From Firmicutes bacterium OM04-13BH (GTDB lineage Bacteria > Bacillota > Clostridia > Lachnospirales > Lachnospiraceae), in assembly GCA_003481745.1 (NCBI GenBank), contig QULP01000002.1, positions 310,001 through 374,000 of the forward strand: 64,000 nucleotides of DNA, in the 5' to 3' direction. Numbering within the stretch: position 1 is the first letter of the stretch; each line of letters opens with the position of its first letter. This document shows positions 42,303-50,458 of this stretch, piece after piece. Under the pieces are notes generated by a model. That model saw only the letters and a list, made by a program, of their open reading frames with translations. It did no database searches and was not told the DNA's origin. The position numbers and the translations under genes were made by a program.

Positions 42303-45275
42303 TTAAATTTTTTCTAATTCATATACACTTTTTAATGGTTTTAAATAATATTCTGCTTCTTTTCGATAGTCCTCTGCTTCTTTTGTCAAAAGTTTTTTGA
42401 ATTTTTCTGAATATTTCTTTTTTAATTCCCATTCATGCAAGGCGAAAAGTCCCTTTGCATAAGGGGAACCCAACTGATTGGCACTTTTCTTTGCCTGCAT
42501 CAGATAAAGCGAAGCCTTTTCAAACTCTCCCTTTTTCGCTTCAAGCAGCGCTAGAGCCCCCTTCGCGATCGAACGTCCAATCAACATATAAGATTCTTCA
42601 TACAATAAATCTGCCTGATAAAAAACGAGTTCACCTTTCTCTACTTCTCCAAGTTCCTGATAAACCCTGGCAAGATTGCAGTAAACAGCCGGTGTACACG
42701 GAATATGATTCTTCCGGCAAACTGCAATTGCCTGTTTATAATACGCTTCTGCTTCTTTAAAATGTTTTTGTTTTCTCTGAATTTCCCCTATGTAATTATA
42801 ACATCCGGAAATATTTGACGCATAAATCCGTTCTTTTAATGGAACTCTTTTAAAATATTCCAAAGCTTCTTCCAGTTTTTCTTCTGCCTCTTCAAATTTT
42901 CCAATCATGCCATAATAAATTCCATACAATCTGCAGGTAATCGCATATTCTTCCTGATATCCCTGTTTTTGTGCCAGTTTGAGACTTTCTTCTAAAAGTG
43001 CTTCTAAATTTTCTGTTTCCCAGATATTCAGACGATAATAAATCAGAAATCGTAAACAATGGATTTTTTCCTTTGCATCCTCTCCAATACACCCAATGGA
43101 TTTTAATGCCTTTTCAATACATTCTATTCCTCGTCTGTAATATCCCTGCGGAATACAATACTGCGCCTGTGTTTCCATTAAAATCGCATGAAAACGAATA
43201 TATTTTTCCTGCTGCCCACTCTCTTCGTAGATATCTTTTAATTCTTCTTCCAGCCGGTCACAATATTCTAATACGGATTCTTCTTTCTCCTGTTTTATTC
43301 CGGACATAAACAGTGCAACCGGATAATGCTCATACGACTTATAGGCATAATTTTGCAAAGCAAGAATCTTATACTCTAAAGTTTTTTCTTTATTTCCTGC
43401 AAGACAATAGTGATAAATTAAACGTTCAAAACGACTGGCATCATAAATCGGACTTTTTGCAATATATTCTGCAAGTTTACTGTGAAACACTCTACGCCTT
43501 GATGGAGACATCTGAATATGTACATAACGCTGAGTACTTTCATGAATAAAATAAAAACGAACCGATTCTTTTTCCTGTTTTTCGTAAATAAAATGTTCTT
43601 CTTTTAACCTTTCAATTGCCTCTAAAATTTCCAGTTCATCCTGCCTTAAAATTGCAACAAGTGCTTCCATGTCAGACCATGCCTGACAAGATGCAATCAG
43701 CTCTAATACCTTCCTGGTTTTATATGGAAGCGAATCCAGACGCATCTTCCAGACCTGAGTCATCGGCACAACCTCGTCTTCTTTTAAATCCATGCCCTTA
43801 TAATAATCCAATAATGTATGAATTAAAAATGGATTTCCATTTGTCTCTTCGTAAATACTGTTTAAGAATTTTTCTGTTACATTCTTTCTTCCAAGACGTT
43901 CTACTAACATCTGTTCTACATTTTTTCGGCTGAAGGGCGAAACAAAAATTTTTGTAATCTGTTTTTCCTTTACAAGCACCGACAGACTCTTCTTTAATCT
44001 ATCCTCCCAGTTTACCGGACAAGTACCCAGAATAAACAGATTTTTATTTCGAGAACGAATCAGTAAAGATAAAAAGTCCAGACTTGATGCATCCATATTT
44101 TGAATATTATCTAAAAACAGGACAACCTTTATCTGTCTTCCAAGTTCTTCAAATAATTTTAAGATCAAATTTCTCGCTGTGCGGTAACTATAGGAAATTT
44201 CAACATCTTCAAACAGAACAATTTCTTCTTTTCTTGAAAAAAGTGGAAACAGCTGGTCTGCCGCTCTTAAATATTCTGTCGGCAGTGTCATATTTTTCTC
44301 TTTCAAATAAGTATTTAATTCCATCATCAACGTATTCCACGCCTGAAGTGTCATATTTTTTTCTGTTGCCAGACAGGAGGTACGCATAATCAATACTGAT
44401 TCTTCCTGAATTTCTTTCAAAAAGCTCTCCGCCAGATAAGTTTTTCCAATTCCGCTCTCTCCTGCTAAAAATACCGTCTCATCTTCCCCTGCTAAAAATT
44501 TACGGTAAATTCCACGAAGCAGGCAACGCTCTCTCTCTCGTCCATCGCCTTGTGTCTCATCTTCCTTATGCTCGCTTTCACTGACCCAGTTTTCCATCAG
44601 TTCATTGTAAAATTCCTGAATTTCTTTTCCGGGAAGAATTCCAAGTTCTGTATGAAGTTTCTCCGACAGCTGCTGATAAATTCGGATTCCTTTATAATAC
44701 AAACCTTCTTTGGCATAGATTTGCATCATCATCATATAAATCCTCTCATCAATCGGCTCTGCAGTTGTATACCGTTCAAATAATTTTTCTCTTTTTTTCA
44801 GGGAAAGATGTTCAACATTCTGCATCTTTTCGTAAAGGCGGTTCAAATAAATCTCTTTTAATTTTCCCCTTTTGAAATTCATCCAGTCTTCAAACGCACC
44901 CGCATTTTTCAAATAAAAATTTTGCAGAAAATCTGATTTATAGACTTCCGTTCCGTTTTTCTCATTTTCCTCTAAAAAACGGTCATAATCACTTTCAATT
45001 TCCAGTTCTTGATTTAATTCCAGATTTTGTCTGGTAGGTGATGTAATCAGTTCTTCTCCGAACACTTTACGAATCGTATAAAGCGCATGACGTAAGTTTT
45101 TTCTTGCCGAGCTTTCATCACAGTCCTCCCATAAAAGCGTTGCAATCTGGTCTCTTGTCGCTGATTTTTCCACTGCCATATAATACAGCAAAGCTTCTAC
45201 TTTTTTATATGGAAACATCATCTCCTGTTTATTTACCAGCACTTTCGGATTTTGAAGTACCAGTATCTCTATCAT
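42303..45275 (-). CDS. Large SARP-type regulator: DNA-binding + BTAD + AAA ATPase + TPR
   Basis: About 990 residues. Residues 1-95 are an OmpR-like winged helix (KKVEALLYYMAVEKSATRD, NLRHALYTIRKVFG). Residues 100-240 are a bacterial transcriptional activation domain with ERYTTAEPIDERIYMMMMQI. Residues 260-480 are a STAND-like ATPase (Walker A LAGESGIGKTYLAESF; VVLFLDNIQNMDASSLDFL). The rest is helical repeats of TPR type (residues about 690-900). Such proteins switch on nearby operons when a small molecule or protein partner opens the ATPase. Position between hutD and hutU suggests control of the urocanate operon. It lies 21 nt downstream of hutD. Confidence 0.88.
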   Translation of the reverse strand: MIEILVLQNPKVLVNKQEMMFPYKKVEALLYYMAVEKSATRDQIATLLWEDCDESSARKNLRHALYTIRKVFGEELITSPTRQNLELNQELEIESDYDRFLEENEKNGTEVYKSDFLQNFYLKNAGAFEDWMNFKRGKLKEIYLNRLYEKMQNVEHLSLKKREKLFERYTTAEPIDERIYMMMMQIYAKEGLYYKGIRIYQQLSEKLHTELGILPGKEIQEFYNELMENWVSESEHKEDETQGDGRERERCLLRGIYRKFLAGEDETVFLAGESGIGKTYLAESFLKEIQEESVLIMRTSCLATEKNMTLQAWNTLMMELNTYLKEKNMTLPTEYLRAADQLFPLFSRKEEIVLFEDVEISYSYRTARNLILKLFEELGRQIKVVLFLDNIQNMDASSLDFLSLLIRSRNKNLFILGTCPVNWEDRLKKSLSVLVKEKQITKIFVSPFSRKNVEQMLVERLGRKNVTEKFLNSIYEETNGNPFLIHTLLDYYKGMDLKEDEVVPMTQVWKMRLDSLPYKTRKVLELIASCQAWSDMEALVAILRQDELEILEAIERLKEEHFIYEKQEKESVRFYFIHESTQRYVHIQMSPSRRRVFHSKLAEYIAKSPIYDASRFERLIYHYCLAGNKEKTLEYKILALQNYAYKSYEHYPVALFMSGIKQEKEESVLEYCDRLEEELKDIYEESGQQEKYIRFHAILMETQAQYCIPQGYYRRGIECIEKALKSIGCIGEDAKEKIHCLRFLIYYRLNIWETENLEALLEESLKLAQKQGYQEEYAITCRLYGIYYGMIGKFEEAEEKLEEALEYFKRVPLKERIYASNISGCYNYIGEIQRKQKHFKEAEAYYKQAIAVCRKNHIPCTPAVYCNLARVYQELGEVEKGELVFYQADLLYEESYMLIGRSIAKGALALLEAKKGEFEKASLYLMQAKKSANQLGSPYAKGLFALHEWELKKKYSEKFKKLLTKEAEDYRKEAEYYLKPLKSVYELEKI

Positions 45276-45296
45276 GATTTTTTTCCTTTCTTATAT

Positions 45297-45878
45297 CTAT
45301 ACGGTTTTCACTTTACAGATTCCGGCTTTTGCAGTCGCTTCTGCCTCATTTTTTAATTCTACAGGATGCTCCCAGTCCTCGATTACTGCAAGTTCTCCGG
45401 CACTCACTTCCTGATTTGCAATCTTCATACTGCCTTCTTTTACATAAATACATAACAGATTATAATCTTTTTCTCTTTCAATCACAGCCTGCTGTGCAGT
45501 TTTAAGCTGTGCGGTTTCCATTACACCATCTGCTCCATCTTTTAACATCAGATTAAAATCTACGACCTTTCCATAACTGACAGTCGGAATTCCACCGTCA
45601 AATTCGTCCACCTGATACGGTTCTAATTCTACTCTTGTATTAACACCATGAATCAAATCCAGGTGTCCTTCAAAAATCATCAGATAACGTTTCACATTTG
45701 GCAGACTGGTAAACTCTGATTTCACAGCGTCTACGGTCGCACTGCTGATTCTTGCCTGAAAGTTTCTTTCTGCATAATTTCCATCTTCCGGATAAATGTA
45801 AAGCTGGGTGGTTGTTCCCCCTGACCAGTTACTGGTTGAAAATTCTTCTGCTTTTTTTACACTCATTTTTTCACTCAT
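45297..45878 (-). CDS. hutD: HutD-family protein
   Basis: About 193 residues, all-beta cupin-like. N-terminal NWSGGTTTQLYIYP and ERNFQARISSATVDAVKSEF, FEGHLDL in the middle and FNLMLKDGADG later are HutD marks. HutD is usually encoded with histidine utilisation genes and is thought to bind an intermediate and tune pathway flux; its exact role is not settled. It heads the transcript that also contains the large regulator, and it has a promoter with a palindromic spacer. Confidence 0.85.
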   Translation of the reverse strand: MSEKMSVKKAEEFSTSNWSGGTTTQLYIYPEDGNYAERNFQARISSATVDAVKSEFTSLPNVKRYLMIFEGHLDLIHGVNTRVELEPYQVDEFDGGIPTVSYGKVVDFNLMLKDGADGVMETAQLKTAQQAVIEREKDYNLLCIYVKEGSMKIANQEVSAGELAVIEDWEHPVELKNEAEATAKAGICKVKTV

Positions 45879-45916
45879 GATTTTTGTTCTCCTTCTCTAT
45901 CATCCAAGATATCTTT

Positions 45917-45945
45917 ACTATACCGCAAAATTTCTGCGGTTTCAA
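45917..45945 (-). promoter_or_regulatory. Promoter of hutD-regulator operon with palindromic spacer
   Basis: TTGAAA (45940-45945), 17-bp spacer CCGCAGAAATTTTGCGG, TATAGT (45917-45922) on the minus strand. The spacer itself is a near-perfect palindrome (CCGCA and TGCGG around AAATTT), so a dimeric repressor bound there would block RNA polymerase. It lies in the divergent gap before citC and could affect both directions. Confidence 0.65.
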
Positions 45946-46023
45946 CTTTCAACCTTGTCAGCCTTCCCAAAAATATGATACCCTTACATAAAGTATATGT
46001 TATTTATCAAGGGGGATTTTTTT

Positions 46024-47085
46024 ATGTATCTTTCAAATACTTATCTCGAAGAGGGTTTTCCTTTTCATGGGAGAAAGCAAAAACAGATGGAAGCTTTTCT
46101 AAAAAAAAGCGGTCTGACTCCGGACTCCTTTTATTCCTACTCCGTTCTCTTAACAGACCAAAACGGGTCTATTTTAGGCTGTGGTTCACGTTATGAGAAT
46201 GTCTTAAAATGTATCGCAATTGACGAGACTTATCAAGGAGAAGGTCTCCTTGCCAAGATTGTCACCCAACTTGTCAAACAGGCAGCACAATCTGGGATTT
46301 CTCACCTGTTTTTATTTACCAAACCTTCCTATCAGACAGTATTTACCGACATGGGATTTTATAAAATTATTGCAACTGATACCATGCTTCTTTTAGAAAA
46401 CCGAAAAGATGGAATTGTACAGTATTTAAAATCAGAAGCTGCACCATTTTTGGCTGTTTCTTCTGATGTTTCACATCCTGTCAGTGCAATTGTTATGAAT
46501 GCCAATCCATTTACCAAAGGTCATCAATATCTGGTGGAGACAGCAGCCAAAAAAAGCAGTCTCTTACATGTATTTGTTTTATCGGAGGACGCATCAGAAT
46601 TTCCATCCGATGTTCGTCTCGAACTTGTTAAAAAAGGCTGTAGCCATCTGTCTAACGTCTCTGTACATGGAAGTTCCGATTATCTGATTTCACACGCTAC
46701 TTTTCCGGATTATTTTTTAAAAGAGCGCGCTGTTATCAATGATGACACCGCAAAACTTGACCTCGAAATTTTTGCACATTACTATGCGCCTGCCTTTCAT
46801 ATTACTGCACGTTTTGTCGGAGAAGAACCTTTTTCTAAAGTTACAAATGCCTATAATCAGCAAATGAAAACGCTCCTTCCAAAGCATGGCATTGATGTCT
46901 TTGAACTGCCAAGAAAGCAAAATGATGACACCATTATCAGTGCCACTTTTGTCCGCAGACTGTTTCTTGAAAATCAGCTGGAAGCATTAAAAAATTTTGT
47001 TCCGGCTTCAACTTACGAATACCTGGTTTCTGAAGCCGGACAAAAACTTCGAGCTTCTCTCTTGTCACAAAAGGAGGGCCTATAA
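46024..47085 (+). CDS. citC: [Citrate (pro-3S)-lyase] ligase
   Basis: About 353 residues. An N-terminal GNAT-like part (IDETYQGEGLLAKIVTQLV) is followed by the nucleotidyltransferase domain with SAIVMNANPFTKGHQYLVE, holding the HxGH-type motif as TKGH. It acetylates the thiol of the CitD prosthetic group with ATP and acetate, activating the lyase. The start at 46024 follows AAGGGGGA by 7 nt; an earlier ATG at 45997 has no ribosome site. It heads a plus-strand operon divergent from hutD, serving the citDEF genes of the island. Confidence 0.93.
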   Translation: MYLSNTYLEEGFPFHGRKQKQMEAFLKKSGLTPDSFYSYSVLLTDQNGSILGCGSRYENVLKCIAIDETYQGEGLLAKIVTQLVKQAAQSGISHLFLFTKPSYQTVFTDMGFYKIIATDTMLLLENRKDGIVQYLKSEAAPFLAVSSDVSHPVSAIVMNANPFTKGHQYLVETAAKKSSLLHVFVLSEDASEFPSDVRLELVKKGCSHLSNVSVHGSSDYLISHATFPDYFLKERAVINDDTAKLDLEIFAHYYAPAFHITARFVGEEPFSKVTNAYNQQMKTLLPKHGIDVFELPRKQNDDTIISATFVRRLFLENQLEALKNFVPASTYEYLVSEAGQKLRASLLSQKEGL

Positions 47086-47086
47086 G

Positions 47087-48532
47087 ATGTCAGATTTACT
47101 TAATAAAAACTGGAGTACTGGAGTTCCAATTACCATGGCTGAAATTCTCGATGCAAGAGAACACCGTGCATGGATTCAACAGGAACTGCTTTCAGACCAT
47201 ACTCTTGAATCAAACTGTGCCTTAATCAGCTTTACTTTAAATATTCCCGGTCCAATAAAAGTATTTCCTTATACCGTTTGGGCTTTTTATGAGGGAATTC
47301 ATTTTATCGAATCCTGTTTAACAACGCATCAGCTTACGTTATTAACTAAAAAAATCATGGAAGAAAATACCGGATATGAAGCATTTTTTCTAATCAAAGG
47401 AATCACTCCGGAAACTTTAAAATCCTATATGACTGCATTTGAAGATGGCTCTTCTTTTGGACGTATCTTTGATTTGGATATTTTGCGTCCTGATTCTACC
47501 AAAGTATCCCGCACTGAGCTTGGACTCTCTGGGCGCACCTGCCTACTCTGTGACAATCCTGTTTTTGTTTGTTCCCGTTCCCGCACTCATTCTGCAAAGG
47601 AACTTTCCAAAAAAACTCTTTCTATCATTGAAGCGCATTTTTTTGAAGTGTTTTCTTCTTATATCGGAACACAGATGACACAGGCACTGATTTCAGAAGT
47701 CAATACTACCTTAAAACCAGGGCTGGTTGACCGCTATCACAATGGTTCCCATAAAGACATGAATCGGGAACTTTTCTTAAAAAGTGCAGACAGTCTGTTT
47801 CCTTATTTCTGTCAAAGTGCACGCCTTGGTCTGGAAGCAGGATGTCTTGGCACACCTCTTCCTGAAGTCTTTTCTTCTCTTCGTGTACTTGGATTAGAAG
47901 CAGAACAGACCATGTATCAGGCAACAAATGGAGTCAATACCCATAAAGGAGCCGTCTTTTCCGGTGGGATTTTATGCTGCACCCTTGGATATACTGTTTC
48001 AAAGAAAACCATACCTTCTCTTTCTTTTTTGGATGATACAACAGACGAGTTGTCAGAAATCATCAAAGAAATGTTAGTTCATCTCCTTGATGATTTGAAA
48101 CTGCTTTCTAAAAAAGATTCTGCCTCTCTTACTCACGGAGAGAAACTTTATTTGAAGTATCAAGTTACAGGAATCCGTGGAGAAGCCCAAAAAGGATTTC
48201 CTTCTTTAGTTCAGCTTGGACTTCCACTTTACAAAAAACTTTTACAAGCAGGTTTTTCCAGAAATGATGCCGGCTGTATTTTACTTTTGCACTATATTGC
48301 TTACACACAGGACAGCAATTTAATTACCCGCTCTGATTATCAGACTGCACAAACGATTCGTACACAGCTTGCCTCTTTTTTAGAAAACAGCAGTTACGAA
48401 AAACAGCTTGAAGTTCTTCCTGTAATTGATAAAGAATTTGTCAAAGCAAATTTAAGTCCCGGCGGAAGCGCAGATTTACTTGCCTTAACTTATTTTTTAT
48501 ATGAAATTTATCATACCACTATTTTATTTTAG
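47087..48532 (+). CDS. citXG: CitX-CitG fusion: apo-citrate lyase phosphoribosyl-dephospho-CoA transferase and triphosphoribosyl-dephospho-CoA synthase
   Basis: About 481 residues. Residues 1-180 are CitX (ILDAREHRAWIQQELL, GRIFDLDIL, GLSGRTCLLCDNPVFVCSRSR without quoting further). Residues 190-480 are CitG (LKPGLVDRYHNGSHKDMNR, GVNTHKGAVFSGG, GIRGEAQKGFPSL). Together they make the prosthetic arm and attach it to CitD. The two functions are separate genes in several species and fused in others. The ATG at 47087 is 1 nt after the citC stop, with AAGGAGGG upstream. Confidence 0.93.
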   Translation: MSDLLNKNWSTGVPITMAEILDAREHRAWIQQELLSDHTLESNCALISFTLNIPGPIKVFPYTVWAFYEGIHFIESCLTTHQLTLLTKKIMEENTGYEAFFLIKGITPETLKSYMTAFEDGSSFGRIFDLDILRPDSTKVSRTELGLSGRTCLLCDNPVFVCSRSRTHSAKELSKKTLSIIEAHFFEVFSSYIGTQMTQALISEVNTTLKPGLVDRYHNGSHKDMNRELFLKSADSLFPYFCQSARLGLEAGCLGTPLPEVFSSLRVLGLEAEQTMYQATNGVNTHKGAVFSGGILCCTLGYTVSKKTIPSLSFLDDTTDELSEIIKEMLVHLLDDLKLLSKKDSASLTHGEKLYLKYQVTGIRGEAQKGFPSLVQLGLPLYKKLLQAGFSRNDAGCILLLHYIAYTQDSNLITRSDYQTAQTIRTQLASFLENSSYEKQLEVLPVIDKEFVKANLSPGGSADLLALTYFLYEIYHTTILF

Positions 48533-48544
48533 GAGGTTTATGCT

Positions 48545-49057
48545 ATGGATTTTACTATGCAAAATGCCACATTAGAAGATTTAAACGAACTAAGCCTATT
48601 GATGAATCAGGCACATAAGACAATGGAGCACCCTGAATGGTTTGCCGCCGATAATGATGTTTATTTAAAAACGCATCTTGAAAAACACGGATTTATTGTC
48701 ACAGCACGGACAAAGGATAAAACACTTGCCGGTTTCTTTGTCATTAAATATCCTGCTGTTTCAGAGAACTATCTTGGACAGATACTGAATTTTTCTGATA
48801 CTCAGATGCAACAGACAGTCTATATGGATTCCGCCGTTGTCTCTCCTGAATTTCAGGGAAATCATCTGCAGTCTCGTATGCTTCAAAATGCCGAAGCACA
48901 ATTAAAACAGCAGTTTCAGCATTGCCTGTGTCTGGCAACCGTACATCCAGATAACCGATTCAGTTTAAATAATATGCTGAAAAATGGATATGAAATTCAG
49001 TTAACTGCTACACTTTATGGCGGACTGCCACGTTACGTGCTGTTAAAAGAATTATAA
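48545..49057 (+). CDS. GNAT-family acetyltransferase
   Basis: About 170 residues. It starts MDFTMQNATLEDLNELSLLM; the acetyl-CoA loop region is MDSAVVSPEFQGNHLQSRML (a looser form of Q/RxxGxG/A), and the end LATVHPDNRFSLNNMLKNGYE is typical of GNAT proteins. It lies 12 nt after citXG with AGGAGG upstream, so it belongs to the citramalate-lyase maturation operon. Its acceptor is unknown. Confidence 0.85.
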   Translation: MDFTMQNATLEDLNELSLLMNQAHKTMEHPEWFAADNDVYLKTHLEKHGFIVTARTKDKTLAGFFVIKYPAVSENYLGQILNFSDTQMQQTVYMDSAVVSPEFQGNHLQSRMLQNAEAQLKQQFQHCLCLATVHPDNRFSLNNMLKNGYEIQLTATLYGGLPRYVLLKEL

Positions 49058-49061
49058 TAAA

Positions 49062-49108
49062 AAATCTGCGCAGAGCATTGAAACATGTTCTACGCAGATT
49101 TCTTTTTT
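49062..49108. terminator. Bidirectional terminator between convergent genes
   Basis: AAATCTGCG with CGCAGATTT plus inner AGA/TCT and CAT/ATG pairs. T-runs on both sides serve the citC operon and the DUF362 gene. Confidence 0.9.
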
Positions 49109-50231
49109 ATTTTAAAATTTTTAATTCGTATTCTCTGCTTCCCAGACCAATTTTTTCTGCCTGATCCAGTGTTGCTTTCCACTCAATATTCGGATTGGAA
49201 TCTTTAAAGTGGTCGTGATGGCAATGCCAGTCTTCCTGGGAAAGATGTTCTCCAAGCTGACTGTTCTCAATTGGTTTTGCCTTCAAGCAGGCATCCGCAC
49301 ATGCCTGATCCAATGCAACCGGGTCAAAACTTGCAAACATTCCGATATCCGGAAGAATCGGTGCATCATTTTCTCCATGGCAGTCACAGTTTGGACTGAT
49401 ATCCTGTACCAGTGAAATGTGGAAGCATGGACGTCCATGACAGACTGCCTGTGCATACTCTGCCATCTTGCGGTCTAACAATTCATTTGCACTGCTGTTT
49501 GGATTATAAACGGCATCAAAACTACATGCACCAATGCAGCGTCCACAGCCCTTACATTTATCATAGTCAATCACTGCTTTTTTATTTTCATAAATAATTG
49601 CATCACTGCCACACTCTTTTGAACAACGATGACATCCGCGGCATAACTCTTTATTAATTGCCGGTTTCCCACTGGCATGCTGCTGCATCTTTCCGGCACG
49701 GCTTCCGCATCCCATTCCAATATTTTTGATTGCACCGCCAAATCCTGTCGCTTCATGTCCTTTAAAATGGCTTAAGCTGATGAAAATATCTGCATCCATA
49801 ATTGCACGTCCAATCAGGGCAGTTTTACAATATTCTCCATTTACAACCGGAACTTCCATTTCATCTGTTCCTCTAAGACCATCACCAATGATAATCTGGC
49901 ATCCTGTTGTAACACTGTTAAATCCATTTAGATTTGCACAGTCTAAATGTTCCAGTGCATTTTTTCTACTGCCTGGATATAACGTATTACAGTCTGTCAA
50001 AAATGGAAGTCCTCCCTGTTCTTTACAGAGGTCTGCTACTACTTTGGCATAGTTTGGACGCAGAAATGCCATATTTCCAAGCTCTCCAAAATGCATTTTA
50101 ATTGCAACAAATTTTCCTTCCATATCAATGTCTTTGATTCCTGCTGCAATACAAAGTTTTTTCAGTTTGTCTAACTGGCTTGTCCCTACCGGACAGCGAA
50201 AATCTGTAAAATAAACTGTTGATTTTGCCAT
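49107..50231 (-). CDS. DUF362 protein with two [4Fe-4S] ferredoxin clusters
   Basis: About 374 residues. A DUF362 domain fills the front (DIDMEGKFVAIKMHFGE, GLPFLTDCNTLYPGSRKN). Around residues 190-240 two ferredoxin motifs read CRGCHRCSKECG and CKGCGRCIGACS, each CxxCxxCxxxC or the nearby four-Cys form. SHFKGHEATGFGGAIKNIGMG lies before them, with a His-rich stretch near the end (HCHHDHF). Electron transfer is likely, partner unknown. The start follows GGAGG. Confidence 0.88.
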   Translation of the reverse strand: MAKSTVYFTDFRCPVGTSQLDKLKKLCIAAGIKDIDMEGKFVAIKMHFGELGNMAFLRPNYAKVVADLCKEQGGLPFLTDCNTLYPGSRKNALEHLDCANLNGFNSVTTGCQIIIGDGLRGTDEMEVPVVNGEYCKTALIGRAIMDADIFISLSHFKGHEATGFGGAIKNIGMGCGSRAGKMQQHASGKPAINKELCRGCHRCSKECGSDAIIYENKKAVIDYDKCKGCGRCIGACSFDAVYNPNSSANELLDRKMAEYAQAVCHGRPCFHISLVQDISPNCDCHGENDAPILPDIGMFASFDPVALDQACADACLKAKPIENSQLGEHLSQEDWHCHHDHFKDSNPNIEWKATLDQAEKIGLGSREYELKILK

Positions 50232-50290
50232 AATTGCCTCCTTTGATTTTATGTACCATCAAAATCTTTTTTGGGAAAAATTATAAGAAC

Positions 50291-50458
50291 TTATTTCTCA
50301 GAGTCCATTCTTTCCAGCAAAGATTTAGCATCCAGTCTTTGTATCGGAATTACTTCTTTTGGTGGATTTTCATGTTTTCCGAGCATTTTTTCCATCCATA
50401 TCATACCATACCATTTGCCAAGTTTGTACCCACATTTTGTAAAATTCGAATAAATCTC
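50291..50458 (-). pseudogene. 3' remnant of a GNAT (phosphinothricin-type) acetyltransferase
   Basis: Directly after the DUF445 stop codon, in the same frame, 55 codons read EIYSNFTKCGYKLGKWYGMI and on to ENPPKEVIPIQR, ending LDAKSLLERMDSEK and a TAA at 50291. The GYKxGKWYxxxWMEK and NPxPVIPI pattern is the C-terminal end of Pat/Bar-type acetyltransferases. There is no start, no ribosome site, and the first two thirds are gone. A truncated gene, perhaps cut by the recombination that placed DUF445 here. Confidence 0.7.
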
